64,000 nt of DNA, taken from contig NW_027307649.1 of assembly GCF_964275005.1 (NCBI RefSeq), forward strand, positions 62,001 through 126,000. The letters are read 5' to 3'. Position numbers and translations under genes: made by a program. The DNA is from Diadema setosum (Eukaryota; Echinodermata; Echinoidea; Diadematoida; Diadematidae). The notes under the pieces are model-generated. The model saw nothing but the letters and a program-made list of their open reading frames with translations, had not been told where the DNA came from and did no database searches. Each line of letters begins with the position of its first letter. Position 1 is the first letter of the stretch. Of this stretch, positions 47,401 to 57,010 are shown one piece after another.

Positions 47401-48251
47401 ACCGACCTGAAGAAACAAGACCACAGCCATACGAGCCTGAAGAGACAAGACCAGAGCCATACCGCCCTGAAGAAACAAGACCTCGTCCATACGAAACTGA
47501 GGAGACAAGGCCTCAACCATACTCTCCTGAAGAGACAAGACCGCAGCCATACCGACCTGAAGATACCAGACCACAGCCATATCAACCCGAAGAGACTAGA
47601 CCTCGACCATACGAACCCGAAGAAATAAGACCTCAACCGTACGAGCCCGAACAAACAAGACCACAACCTTACGAGCCTGAAGAAACAAGGCCACAACCAT
47701 ACCGCCCTGAAGAAACAAGACCAAATCCATACGAACCTGAAGAGACAAAGCCTCAAGCTTACAGACCTGACGAGACAAGGCCACAACCATATGAACCCGA
47801 AGAGACAAGACCTCGACCATATGAACCTGGAGAGACAAGACCTCGACCATACGAGCCTGAAGAGACCAGGCCACAGCCATACGAACCCGAACAGGTACGA
47901 CCACAGCCATACGAGCCTACAAATGTTAAACCAAGACCGTATGAGCCTGAAGAGGCTAGGCCGCAGCCATATGGGCCTGTTGAAAATAGACCAATACCAT
48001 ATAATCCTGATTACGAGAGACCCAGACCATATGAACCCGAACAGACGAGGCCGCAACCATACGTACCTGAAGAAACTAGGCCACAGCTGTACGAGCAACA
48101 CGTACGGCCACAACTATACGAGCCTTCAGAAGTTAAACCAAGGCCGTATGAACCTGCACGATCAGGACAGTATTTGCCTCAAGATAGTAGACCAAATTAC
48201 GAGCCTCAAAATGTTGTACCAATACATGACCCTTACGGCACAAGACCCTAA
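30368..48251 (+). CDS. Secreted LDLa-WAP-coiled-coil protein with 100 decapeptide repeats (14 coding exons, about 1856 aa)
   Basis: Coding exons: 30368-30475, 31241-31307, 32076-32305, 33282-33494, 33909-34050, 35135-35460, 36254-36395, 37312-37733, 38775-38855, 40117-40213, 41596-41724, 42597-42788, 43622-43687 and 44896-48251. Phases all match; the total is 5571 nt. Domains: signal peptide 1-20; KR site near residue 53; 13 LDLa modules about 60-648, with a Pro-rich linker between modules 10 and 11; WAP domain about 656-706; coiled coil 718-774; 100 decapeptides 804-1803; short tail. No transmembrane helix. LDLa binds calcium, and WAP domains are often protease inhibitors or antimicrobial. 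The repeat resembles tyrosine-rich adhesive or matrix proteins in style only. An in-frame ATG at 30347 would add seven residues, but its context is poor; ATG 30368 has A at -3. Confidence 0.85.
31241..31307 (+). CDS. LDLa-WAP gene exon 2
   Basis: [20 protein letters not shown] then FG, with a dibasic GKR|D site that could be cleaved. Acceptor ATATTAG, donor GTAAGT, phase 1 out. Confidence 0.7.
32076..32305 (+). CDS. LDLa-WAP gene exon 3: modules 1-2
   Basis: Module 1 ([13 protein letters not shown]) and most of module 2 ([20 protein letters not shown]). Strongly GC-rich against its introns. Acceptor TTCACAG, donor GTGAGC, phase 0. Confidence 0.85.
32409..32515. repeat. ACT/ACC trinucleotide repeat
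   Basis: A compound CTA and CCA triplet tract in intron 3 of the LDLa-WAP gene. Confidence 0.95.
32738..32860. repeat. GCT/ACT repeat with duplicated AGGCCCTACTATT block
   Basis: CTA triplets enclose two copies of a block containing AGGCCCTACTATTACTACCA. Same intron as the previous tract. Confidence 0.9.
32928..33091. mobile_element. GGGCCC MITE, 164 bp
   Basis: GGGCCCTGTTGCAAGAAAGTT at the left is inverted at the right (AAGTTTCTAGCAACGGGGCCC), with an internal ATTGGC pair. It lies just upstream of exon 4 of the LDLa-WAP gene. Confidence 0.7.
33282..33494 (+). CDS. LDLa-WAP gene exon 4: modules 2-4
   Basis: DEEDC ends module 2; module 3 ([20 protein letters not shown]) is complete; module 4 begins [13 protein letters not shown]. 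Modules 3 and 4 keep the canonical Trp. Donor GTATAG, phase 0. Confidence 0.85.
33909..34050 (+). CDS. LDLa-WAP gene exon 5: modules 4-5
   Basis: [13 protein letters not shown] closes module 4; [20 protein letters not shown] opens module 5. Acceptor TTTCACAG, donor GTAAGT, phase 1. Confidence 0.85.
35135..35460 (+). CDS. LDLa-WAP gene exon 6: modules 5-8
   Basis: GEDEGQNC ends module 5; modules 6 ([20 protein letters not shown]) and 7 (CPPGSYQC) are whole; module 8 begins [13 protein letters not shown]. Donor GTAAGA, phase 0. Confidence 0.9.
35752..35828. repeat. GTGTCATG minisatellite
   Basis: About nine imperfect copies of ATGGTGTGTC/ATGGTGTC type units in intron 6 of the LDLa-WAP gene. 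Confidence 0.9.
36254..36395 (+). CDS. LDLa-WAP gene exon 7: modules 8-9
   Basis: [12 protein letters not shown] ends module 8. Module 9 ([20 protein letters not shown]) has a third-to-fourth Cys loop of only three residues instead of about six, so it may fold abnormally. Donor GTAACT, phase 1. Confidence 0.8.
37312..37733 (+). CDS. LDLa-WAP gene exon 8: modules 9-11 and Pro-rich linker
   Basis: GEDEIGC ends module 9 and module 10 ([15 protein letters not shown]) is whole. A roughly 60-residue Pro/Thr/Tyr linker (for example [16 protein letters not shown]) follows, then module 11 starts [14 protein letters not shown]. The exon ends at a GC donor. Confidence 0.85.
37734..37739 (+). other. Non-canonical GC splice donor (GCAAGT)
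   Basis: AAG|GCAAGT gives phase 0, which the next exon requires, and restores module 11 as CDGKADC. The GT at 37738-37739 would shift the frame. Confidence 0.75.
37767..38099. mobile_element. MITE with TAGGGAGCTTTAGATTTT ends
   Basis: The 18 bp end is perfectly inverted at 38082-38099, flanked by TA. 333 bp, no ORF; the interior is CpG-rich. It starts 34 bp after the GC donor of exon 8. Confidence 0.8.
38390..38697. mobile_element. MITE with ATAGCCGC ends
   Basis: ATAGCCGC...CACTGGCAAAACTT at the left is inverted as AAGTTTTGCCAGTGGCGGCTAT at the right. About 308 bp, no coding potential. Confidence 0.7.
38775..38855 (+). CDS. LDLa-WAP gene exon 9: modules 11-12
   Basis: [15 protein letters not shown] ends module 11 and CNYGQFQ starts module 12. 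Acceptor TCGACAG, donor GTGAGG, phase 0 at both ends. Confidence 0.8.
39173..39530 (+). mobile_element. tRNA-derived SINE with body and ACAAACGA tail
   Basis: Box A-like TGGCTCAGTCGGTAGCG and box B GGTTCGAACCC are followed by a 250 bp body (AGGACATAAAATGGAGGTCC, CACGTAAAAGATCCC). It ends in GAACAAAC repeats. It lies in intron 9 of the LDLa-WAP gene. Confidence 0.75.
40117..40213 (+). CDS. LDLa-WAP gene exon 10: module 12
   Basis: [19 protein letters not shown] then [11 protein letters not shown]. This is the module closest to the canonical DGSDE form. Acceptor TTGCCAG, donor GTAAGT, phase 1 out. Confidence 0.85.
40967..41433 (+). mobile_element. TTAA-flanked MITE, family A copy 2
   Basis: Near-identical layout to the copy at 6224 over its whole length: TTAAAGGGGCATTCCAGACG start, shared ATTTGTAGAATTTATTGTTG core and CTTTAA end. 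It lies in intron 10 of the LDLa-WAP gene. Confidence 0.85.
41596..41724 (+). CDS. LDLa-WAP gene exon 11: module 13
   Basis: One complete module ([20 protein letters not shown] to GEDEDDC) in a phase 1-1 exon, like the last LDLa exon of the divergent neighbour. Donor GTGAGT. Confidence 0.9.
41939..42437 (+). mobile_element. TTAA-flanked MITE, family A copy 3 (diverged)
   Basis: Shares GTAGTACATAAATCAAT, TTTATTGTGGTACTTGAGCA and the CTGGAGGTCTTCTTTAA end with the other copies, but has more substitutions and small indels. Only about 500 bp downstream of copy 2, in intron 11. Confidence 0.75.
42597..42788 (+). CDS. LDLa-WAP gene exon 12: WAP domain
   Basis: [13 protein letters not shown] then [28 protein letters not shown] and RLP: the eight-Cys four-disulfide-core pattern with KPGxCP, DCPGxxKCC and CGxxC signatures. 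Phase 1-1 exon; acceptor AAAACAG, donor GTTAGT. Confidence 0.9.
43376..43543. mobile_element. GGGCCC MITE, 168 bp copy
   Basis: AGGCCGTGTTGAATTAAAG and the inverse TCTTTATGCAACAGGGCCT bound a segment with ATTGGCTGA. Size and ends match the element at 32928. Confidence 0.6.
43622..43687 (+). CDS. LDLa-WAP gene exon 13: coiled coil, first part
   Basis: [20 protein letters not shown] then DE, phase 1-1. Hydrophobics at 3-4 spacing continue without a break into the next exon. Confidence 0.85.
43801..44211. mobile_element. MITE with CAGTC ends (pogo/Tigger-like?)
   Basis: CAGTCTGACCGCTCCTATCCGG at the left is inverted at the right with two mismatches. 411 bp, no ORF. CAGTC tips are reminiscent of pogo-type elements, but a clean TA duplication is not present on the left, so the family is uncertain. 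Confidence 0.65.
44896..48251 (+). CDS. LDLa-WAP gene exon 14: coiled coil, 100 decapeptides, tail
   Basis: Acceptor GGTTCTAG, phase 1. It starts [20 protein letters not shown], which completes the coiled coil (ends MEVKQEL). A 30-residue lead-in, 1000 residues of decapeptide repeat and a tail ending HDPYGTRP follow. Stop TAA 48249-48251. No AATAAA seen close by. Confidence 0.95.
45090..48089 (+). repeat. Coding minisatellite, 30 bp unit, 100 in-register copies
   Basis: Unit consensus TACGAACCAGAAGAAACAAG GCCACAGCCA encodes [10 protein letters not shown]. The 30 nt register never slips over 3000 nt, so there is no indel. The left third is mainly the YEPEE form; from about 46310 YEPEE and YRPEE forms alternate. 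Each unit carries one Tyr, three Glu, three Pro and one Arg, giving a strongly acidic, Pro-rich, probably extended chain. Confidence 0.97.
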
Positions 48252-51007
48252 CTTAGTTTGCTCAATTCACTTAATTCCGTGTCTGTCCATGAGACCACAA
48301 TTTAAAAAGGGGAAAAAAATCACGTTTCTGTATCCACTTTATAGAATTTTAAGTCTATTTTGCTGAAACCTCATTATCTTTGATCTCGAAAATTTAACGT
48401 CATTCAATAGAGGCCAGAAAAGGAAAATAATCTCGGAAATCATTCAAAGTGGTATGTGCCCAACATGTGAAAAGATCTACGGAGATCTATGTGGATGTGA
48501 ATCATTACCAAGCAGTATAAAAGGTATAATGAAAAACGAACCGTACATCGACCAAATGGTGATCATAAATGGATGACCACATTAGTAACAGCGTATACTC
48601 CAGATTGTGGGGGGGGGGATGCAAAAGATTTCACAGGGTTAAAGACACTTGAGAATACTGCGAAACAAAAATCCCTAAAAGCGCCAAGGACACTTTATAA
48701 CAACTGTCTACATTCACACGATGAGTCAAAGGACCGTGTTAATGCAACAAGAAAGAAACTTACACGACAGAGGGTAAATCATGAGAGTGCTCAGTTGTGA
48801 CTCCCCCCCCCCAAAAAAAAAAAATTACGTGTTGTTCTTATTAACATGTCAATTTGTGACGCAGTTTTAACACTTGCTTTATTTGCAATATTCTACTTCA
48901 CTTTCATTCACCGTCTCAATGAGACGAAGGACGCTGAGTAACAGGAAAATTTGATAAGATCATGTTAGACCATGCACGGCAATTATTATCTATCAAGAAA
49001 CAGTGTTTGCATTTAAAACATTTGAATTTTGCCTCTGCGCTTTCATGACTTAATTATGATTAAGGATTTTAAAAAAGGAAGGTTTTTTGCTTGATTTTCT
49101 CAAAACAAATCAATAGCCTTTCCCCGTAAAGAGTGAGTGAATCCCATTCCAATTATAAATCCCTTTTATAAGACGATTGCTGATGTAAGATTACAACAAT
49201 GGCTATTTCCGGAGAGTAAAATATTATGTTGGATTTTGAAAGGAAGCCTCCGAAAAAGAGAAAAGTTTCTAAACATTTGTGTCAATATTCATCGTGTTGT
49301 GTATAATGTCGTATTGTATGTATAAAGAACGACAAAATCATTGCCGGAATGATCACTTTCATTCATAGCCTGTTATTTCTGTGGCAGTTTCAGAATTTGA
49401 TATCCTTGTGATGACGAATATTTCTGTGGCAGTTTAGATGAGATGTTTTAAGTCCAATTCTGTTTTCCTGTTATGAACTTATCATAAAATCAAATATATC
49501 AACAGAATAAGAAAGTGTCTTAGTTTTTCTCAAGCATCTGACAAACAGGGATGTTCCTTGTGTCTGTCCAATGCTCACAGTTGCCGTGTTTGGGAGTGTG
49601 TCTGTGTGTGAAGGTACGACAAAACTGCCTAGTGCCTTACCACTTGCAGTTCTTTGGTCAATATATGAGGGCGTATTGCAAAGAGCAAAGCGATTCATTG
49701 CCACCAACACTCCTAGAGAGAGCCTAGACGTTCATGTACGGCGTCTATGGGGATATCTGGATCTCTTCTAAGCGGGTTAATTTGATCGTGCGTGTGTGTC
49801 TGTGTAATGGGGATGGATATGCAGGTATCGTGGTCTTAGTCTAGATACTTAATACTTAAGCGGCTGTTACGCACACAGACTCCATGCAGAAACACGAAGC
49901 GCATAGGAACATGTAAAACAATTTGAAATAAAGGAATCTGCTCATATTTGTGTGTGTATGTGTATGTGTGTGTGTGTGCGAGTGAATGTGCCTGTATCCA
50001 TGTTTCACATGCGTAGTACCAAGGAGGTATACCTCTTTGGTATATAGTGCCAATTACCCGAGTATCAGTACATCAGTGAAAAGCATACCTTACAATTCAA
50101 AGAAAGTTAATAATTGGACCAAAAAGAAAATCCCTTTTTGAGCACCCTGCCTCACTCATTGTGTCTTTGTTTTGTTTTGTCTTCCCTTGCATATTAACCC
50201 TTTGTATACTGTAAGTGTTGATTGGCACACAAAATCCGTGTTGTAAGCACTGTCCATAGTCCCTGGCACAGAGAAGCAACTCTCCACGTCTTGTAATCTC
50301 GTGCAATTGCTTCCATCCTCACATTAATTTTCTTCGTTTATGTAGAAAATCAGAGAAAAAAGAGAAGATTCCTGTAGCGAGGCTCTTGATTATTCCTACC
50401 GTTTCACGACACGATTTCTGTTTTCTTAACGCAAATCTACTTTTATTATGAGAGTATGAGGAAAACATTGAAAATCTGAACGGAAATTTTCTAAATTGAA
50501 TATTCTGGTATTCTTAAATATCTCGTAACACGATGTATTTGAGTGTGTATGTGCGACTGTGCTGTGTGTATGTATGTTTATGTGTGCGTGCCTATGTGTG
50601 TGTGTGTGTGTGTTTTACATCAGCATAAAGGAGAATTCACCCAAATACACATGGATTCAGTTAAGTGCAGGAGTATTAGTAAAACACATCTGTGACAAAG
50701 TTTTAGTTAAATCGGACATTCTATCTAAAATTTGTGAATTTGTTCAAGTTTTTCGTTTTGTAGTGGTCACAGTATTGGAACGATGTAAAGAAAACCTATA
50801 ATGAAAAAAATGGGGCGAATTTAACAAAATCGCATTGAATCTTTAATGAAATTTCATCACTACCTCAGCCTGTGACATGACGCATTGTATTCTCATCCCG
50901 CAATAATGGCACAAAGATATAACCAAGTGCTAAATATTTCAAAACTTTTGAACGATAGTCCAATTTTGCTCTGACTTCGCTGATCCGCATTTATTGAATT
51001 CATAACT

Positions 51008-51189
51008 GTCTGTCTATCTATCTATCTGTCTATCTATCTATGTATCTATCTATTTTCAAATGTACAATATATATATATATATATGATATGTATTTCCTGC
51101 CTCTCTATGTTGCTACTATTATCTATCTATCTATCCATCCATCTATCTATCTATCTATCTATCTATACATACATACATACATACATATA
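51008..51189. repeat. TCTA and TA microsatellite cluster
   Basis: Two TCTA tetranucleotide tracts (about 51010-51050 and 51118-51165) with a TA tract between and a CATA tail. Confidence 0.95.
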
Positions 51190-51874
51190 GGCTTAATGCC
51201 CCTTTAAACTGTTTACCACACATGCACACCTCAGTGTGCAGTGCAATTATAACCATTACCTCTGGTATCTCCACCTTGCAATTACCCAACTCAATCCACA
51301 CAAAGCTGCTTCTCGCGAATGTAATTACGAGAGCACGTTATTCCGACACCGTGTGCTGGCAACAGGTGTGTTATGCGTTACATGCAAATAGACGCATTAG
51401 ACCAACGCGGGAAAAGGTAAATACGAATTGATTGATAGTAAATGAGTCTCTCTCTCTCTTAAATGCTCGCTGAGCTCACAGCTAGGGATATAAAATTGAT
51501 ATTGAATCATGGACTGCGACATGAATTTTTCGAACGATGTTGCTAGAAATTCAAAAATCACCCGGCATCTTATCATAATTAAGTTCTTTTTTTTTCAAGG
51601 GGGGAGGGGGGATTGCTTCTTCTAATTTCATACACACCCTCTGATCATGTTATCCTAATATTTGCACAAGCATAGAGGTGGTGCTACTTGCCATAAAACT
51701 TTCAGTCGATGCCACGTGCTTGATTTCGTTTTCTCATTTACTGCCATTTCTGTAACCACAGGGGCTGTCGAGGATGTAAGTTTTTCTATTCGTTGCACAG
51801 TAACTGTTCTGATTTGCTTTGTTGCAAATCGTTACTGCCGACATTGTTCCAGGCGCAACTCAAAGATCTCGGTA

Positions 51875-52277
51875 TTAAAGGGATGGTACAATTTCGGTTG
51901 AGATGGGGATAAAGGTTTCCAACTTTTTTTTGATGATGATTAAAAAAAATGATTAGAAACCTCATTATATGAAATATGAAAGAGCGTATAATTTTAAGAG
52001 GAATTCAGAGGTTATTTGATGAAAATTGGTTTTGAAATAGCTGAGATATCCAAAACGAAGAAATCATAGTTGGGTCCCACCTTTTATCGATAGGATAGCT
52101 TTGTTTCACTTTGTTTATAGATATCTCAGCCATTTTAAAACGGATTTTCATCATATAAACTTTGAATTCCTCTCAGAATTGTATGCTTTTTAACATTTCG
52201 TAGAGTGGTTTCTAATTATCTGTCAAAAAGTTAAAAGCTTAATCCCCACCTCAACCGATACTATACCATCCCTTTAA
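51875..52277. mobile_element. TTAA-flanked MITE, family B
   Basis: TTAAAGGGATGGTACAATTT... is inverted at ...ACTATACCATCCCTTTAA. Inner arms also pair (GAGATATC and AGATATCTC), so the 403 bp folds almost end to end. The TTAAAGGG tip resembles family A. Confidence 0.8.
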
Positions 52278-53059
52278 CATCTATCATCTGTGTGGAACAA
52301 CGTGAAGACGCAATGTGAATACAATGGTAATGATACACCACAAGGGTGATTTGAATTATCACTATAAATCTTTACCTCACTGTACTCATTAAAGCAAATG
52401 TATCTTCTTGAGGACATTATGCTACAAGCTTCCCTTCAGATGCCTCACATAACTAAGCCCATTGACTGTCTGGTAAATCAGGTTATAGAATAGCACTATG
52501 TACTTTGATAGCGTACCCCTTCCCCTCCTAGATATTGTATTTCCCCTAAAGGGATAGTACACGACAAGTCTGATAACCGTGTGCAACGAGTTTATCGATG
52601 CTGGCTAAGACAACGGAAAGAATTAGGCTCACTGTGTGACAGTAGGCATTGTATGACACTGCATCTCAATGGCCTAGATGAAAGAAAAGCGGGTATAGAG
52701 GCAAAGATTTTCTTGTAAAAAGCTGGAATATCAGTTTTCATTTTGCCCACGTATGATATACATGTATTATCATGGCTCTTGTAATCCACTATGTGGAACA
52801 CAGAGTATACAACATCTGGTACTTAAAATGGTACCAGCTGTGTTAAAGTACGACATTGTCAATTTATTTAGTCACTGGAAAAAATGGGAAAAGGGAGGTG
52901 GGGGTGGGGCAAGATTCAGATGGAGTACGTCAGCTGCGTGTCTATATGATTTGAATGAATAAAAACAAAAACTTTGGCGTTGCATTTGCATGATGATCTC
53001 ACATCCTAGCAGATAATCGATGATTTTGTGAGCAGAGAAAGTGAGTGACATAAACAGAA

Positions 53060-53162
53060 AGAGAGAGGGGAGGAGGGGAGAGAGAGGGTGGGAAAAGAGA
53101 GAGAGAGAGAGGGGGAAAGAAAGGGAGGGAGAGAGAGGGGGAGAGAGAGAGAGAGAGGGAGG
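53060..53162. repeat. GA-rich purine tract
   Basis: Imperfect GAGAGG runs over about 100 bp. Confidence 0.9.
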
Positions 53163-54034
53163 CAAATCGAAGCGTTATGAGCGTTGATCGTCTGCAGAAC
53201 CGACGAAATTTAGAAAGGAAAAAAAAAGTGTAATTTGTACATCCACCGCAGGTTCGATCAGCTACAGTCCGCACACTCCGCGCGTGTTTAACCAGGCGGT
53301 AGTTTCCCTTTGCGGTCTCAGCTCCTCTGCCACTGTTGCGTGATATCTCCATTTTCTGTAAGTATAAGAGTGCACTTTTCTTCATCATATTACGTCAACA
53401 TAAAACAGGACCTTGAATGTATTTTTTCCTCTGTATTTTTGAGTACGGATTCTTTGAATGCTGTGATTATTAGAAATAGTAAATTTTGTGAAACCAATTG
53501 CCACTTATTTCTTCCCCCTATTACTGGTACAACATATCTCTCATTGTTTTTTCACTCATGTACGCACTCATGTATGCCGTTTAACATTATGCAAGTAGTG
53601 CGTAACACCTCCTATCATGATATCGTGTTATGCGCTATAATTCTTTACCGTGATATTCCTCAACTTATATTCATTTTTTTTAAATATATTATAGGGGTAT
53701 GCTCTTGCTTCAAAGACCACGTTGAAAATAGAATAATTTTATGCTTATTACTTTGTTAGTAAGAACAATTATAATATCAGATGAACACTAGCATGTCGAT
53801 TTTGGGGTTCTCCTGTATGAATTGAGGAATACCACAAAAGCATAACATGATTTGTCATGCTATCTACAAATATTTGTACAGTAATACATATTGTGACCGT
53901 AAGAACTATACCTATTAAAATGAAATGGGTGCGGCTATTATTTCTTTACAAGGAATATTGCATCATAATCATGTCTTAACCCACTGCTTGGTACATGGTT
54001 TGTCATGTGCTAACTTAGTGTTTCAGTATAATCT

Positions 54035-54043
54035 TATATAAAG
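54035..54043 (+). promoter_or_regulatory. TATA-like box upstream of H4 fragment
   Basis: TATATAAAG in an otherwise ordinary context. It may be the retained promoter of the former histone gene. Confidence 0.3.
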
Positions 54044-54209
54044 TGGTCCAAAAGAACACGACCGTATTGATTCCAATCGATGATTGTCCTTGCGAGCACA
54101 GACAATGTACAGAGAGGACAGAATAAATGCATCTATTGGGGTGCAGACATAACCATTACGATCAGAAATGGATCTCTCATCAGCTAAACCACAATCAACT
54201 CACGCCATC

Positions 54210-54299
54210 ATGTCTGGACGCGGTAAAGGAGGCAAAAGACTAGGAAAGGGAGGAGCAAAGCGGCACCGCAAAGACTGGCGAAATGCGACTAAATACTGA
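54210..54299 (+). pseudogene. Truncated histone H4-like fragment
   Basis: ATG then MSGRGKGGKRLGKGGAKRHR and K match the H4 N-terminal tail with one G-to-R change. The sequence then loses similarity within a few codons (DWRNATKY) and stops at TGA 54297-54299. H4 is normally 103 residues, so the histone fold is absent. A TATATAAAG at 54035 lies 175 bp upstream, further than in typical histone genes. It is probably a 5' relic of a histone cluster; a tiny expressed peptide is a remote alternative. Confidence 0.75.
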
Positions 54300-54844
54300 G
54301 AAAATTTGAGCATCAGCATTTTCCTTGAGTCACCTACTTTAGATGTCACCCTGTTGAACTATAATTCCCCTTTATATTTTTACGAAGTTTTACTGCACAG
54401 TGCAACTTGATCAGCCAAGGTTGTTGGGGCGTTATCTCAAAGATTGCACAGAACTTGTGTTTTCACCGTACATATTCCCGTAATTTGGAAATGGGCGGCG
54501 TCACTTTTCCCGTAAACGCATCCCTCTCCCCAAAAAGGAAGGTTTATTTGAGAGTGAATTTATTTGAGAGTACACACGTCTAAGTTTACGGATTTTAAGG
54601 ATACTGCAAGACAGACTACAGTTTATGTAATACTGTATTCTGATAAAAGGTAGCTCTGTGACGTGTGGGATGTTGGGGGGGGGGTCGGTTATTGGGAATC
54701 GGTTTAAAAGATAATATATCTCCATCTCCATGTTCAATATATTTCAATCTAGACAAGGAGAACGTTGGATTTTGAATATACATGGCAATTTCTTCTGGTC
54801 ATCATCTACACCCTATTACCTCACCCTACCTGGCATTTAAGGGA

Positions 54845-54881
<37 letters not shown>

Positions 54882-55337
54882 TACACTCCTACTGTCAAAC
54901 GTTCACACCGTGCATCCAGATATCTGTAGTATTTTTTTTTTTTTTTGAGGTCAAAGGCCATCCATGTAAGCAGGAAGTCCACAATGTTTACACTCAGCAG
55001 GGAATGCCGGGAAATTGCCATCACCCCGGGACACACTGTTTAACCGCAACTGATAGGCGGCCATTCCCGCCTCTTTTATGCGTCTAAAAATATCATTCTT
55101 TGCCTCGCAGAAAGACAGATACGTAACCGCATTTCCGCGGTTATATGTTGACCCATAATCGCTTACGTGAACCGGATGAGCAACCCCTAATATGCAACCC
55201 CTATTGTGAATTACAGTATCTCGGATTTTAAGGGTTAAACACACCAAGTCATTATTATTCTAAACCAAACCTTTGAGCCATGTAACTGATTTGTCCTGAC
55301 AGAAAATTTGAAGGGGAATAGCAAATGTCGCAATTTT

Positions 55338-55505
55338 TAGGAGAGGAAGAGAATGAAGAGGAGGAGAAGGAGGAGGAGGAAGGGAAGGGGGAGGAGGAGG
55401 AGAGGAGGAGGAAGAGGGGGAGGGGAGCAGGAGGAGGAGGAAAAGAAGAAGAAGAAGAAGAAGAAGAAGAAGAAGAAGAACAAAAGCATATGGAGCAGGA
55501 ATAAG
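55338..55505. repeat. GAG/GAA purine tract
   Basis: About 170 bp of nearly pure purine on the plus strand, ending in an AAG triplet run. Confidence 0.95.
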
Positions 55506-56836
55506 TAGAGAAAGAGTGAGGAGATGAAGAAGTGGAAGACGATGACGGAGAATAAAAGGAGAAAGGAGAAGAGTTCGAAGACGCGGAGGAAGCAAAAGAT
55601 AGGAGGAAGGATTGGACCTTTCGCTAGAAACTGTCTTTAAATGTATACGGGATAAAATCAGAGGAGTTTTTGTTTGCTTTTGTGTATTGTTTGCCTTGTA
55701 AGTGTTCTGTTCGGTCTTGAAGAAATGCGATTGCTTGAACGTTGCCTCCTTTCGCTTATCTGTATGATAGAAGGTGTGCACCTCTTGCCACTCCATCATG
55801 TCTTCTGTCGAAGTATCGTTACGACAGAAAATTAACTATCATTAAAGGCTTACAACATATCTTTAAAAAGAATCTTTTACTTTTTTTACTATAAAAAAAC
55901 GTGTCATGGGACTCTAAACTGTTACTTTCCAATACGCAATTCACTCGTTTTAATTTATGTACAATAGTACTTCATGATTTGACATTTTGGAAATCATCTG
56001 GATGATGTGTTAGTTGTCACGCACCATCAGTGTTTCAAATGGCAGAGTGAAAAAAACTCCTCCATTTGAGCCCCCTGTTTATTTCAGTTGCAAAATCTTC
56101 AAGAGTCACATAAATAACTGCTTGATTTATATCTGATTCTCAAATTGGCAACACATTTCAGAAAAATACAATTTTGTCAGATTTTTCGCAGCTTTAATTA
56201 TCTAAATAACGTTTTTGTTTATCCTTTATGATTATTTAGTGCAATTGAGAGGTGCCAATTTGATGATGACGACAAGATGATACTTTCTGCAGTTAAATCC
56301 TCCCGGGAATTTAAGGGTTAATCAAATTGAATCTCTACTGGTCCTGTTTCGCGAGCGATGGAAATTGAGGGGGGTGGGGAGGGAAGAGACGCAATGCATG
56401 CATAATATTGTCTTATAATGAAGGCATTAAGTGAATTGTAAATCCGAATGCTGCCTCCCAAAAGTCATTATTCGTCTTTCCCCGCATCCCGCATTGTTGG
56501 CCAACATTGTCTCGTTTAATCTAATAATTTGATTACTCCGAACAGTCGGGATATCCATCACTGGCTTTTAAGAACTACGCACGGTGCATATAGACATTAT
56601 AGGAAACCCATGCATCGTTGAGAATCTGTACGTCAGAAATAGAGAATAGATTGAATACGGTGTTTACCCACGTTTGGCGTGTGTTATATTTTCGTCGTTA
56701 ATTCTACACACTGGTCTCTGCTGCCTCTTTCTGTTGTGTCGGTTTTGGCACCTTTTTCGGCTGCTTCTGCTTATTCTGCTAAATATAACATATACAATCA
56801 TTATGATTATCTCATTTTTTCTACTTCTTCTTTTTA

Positions 56837-56838
56837 TA

Positions 56839-56911
<73 letters not shown>

Positions 56912-57010
56912 GCATTAGTATTCGCATTCGTATTAGTATTAGTATTAGTATTAGTATTAGTAGTAATACTACCACTACTACTACTATACTACTACTACTA
57001 GAAGTAGTAG
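56837..57010. repeat. ATT, TATTAG and ACT microsatellite cluster
   Basis: About 25 ATT triplets are followed by TTAGTA hexamers and then ACT triplets. Confidence 0.95.

Larger units (their letters stand above)
48252..54209. other. Gene-free interval downstream of the decapeptide gene
   Basis: No ORF has recognisable domains or splice-supported structure. It contains the 3' UTR of the LDLa-WAP gene, CA/TG runs (about 49950-49980 and 50565-50615) and the repeats listed below. Confidence 0.55.

Noticed and set aside
45090..48089. CRISPR-like look of regular 30 bp repeats
   Set aside because: There are no unique spacers; the units are contiguous, coding and in a eukaryotic gene.
45075..48113. 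Very long ORFs in other frames and on the minus strand across the decapeptide array
   Set aside because: The 30 bp unit is a multiple of three and lacks stops in several frames, so open frames arise automatically. Only the plus frame joins upstream exons and gives a chemically sensible repeat.
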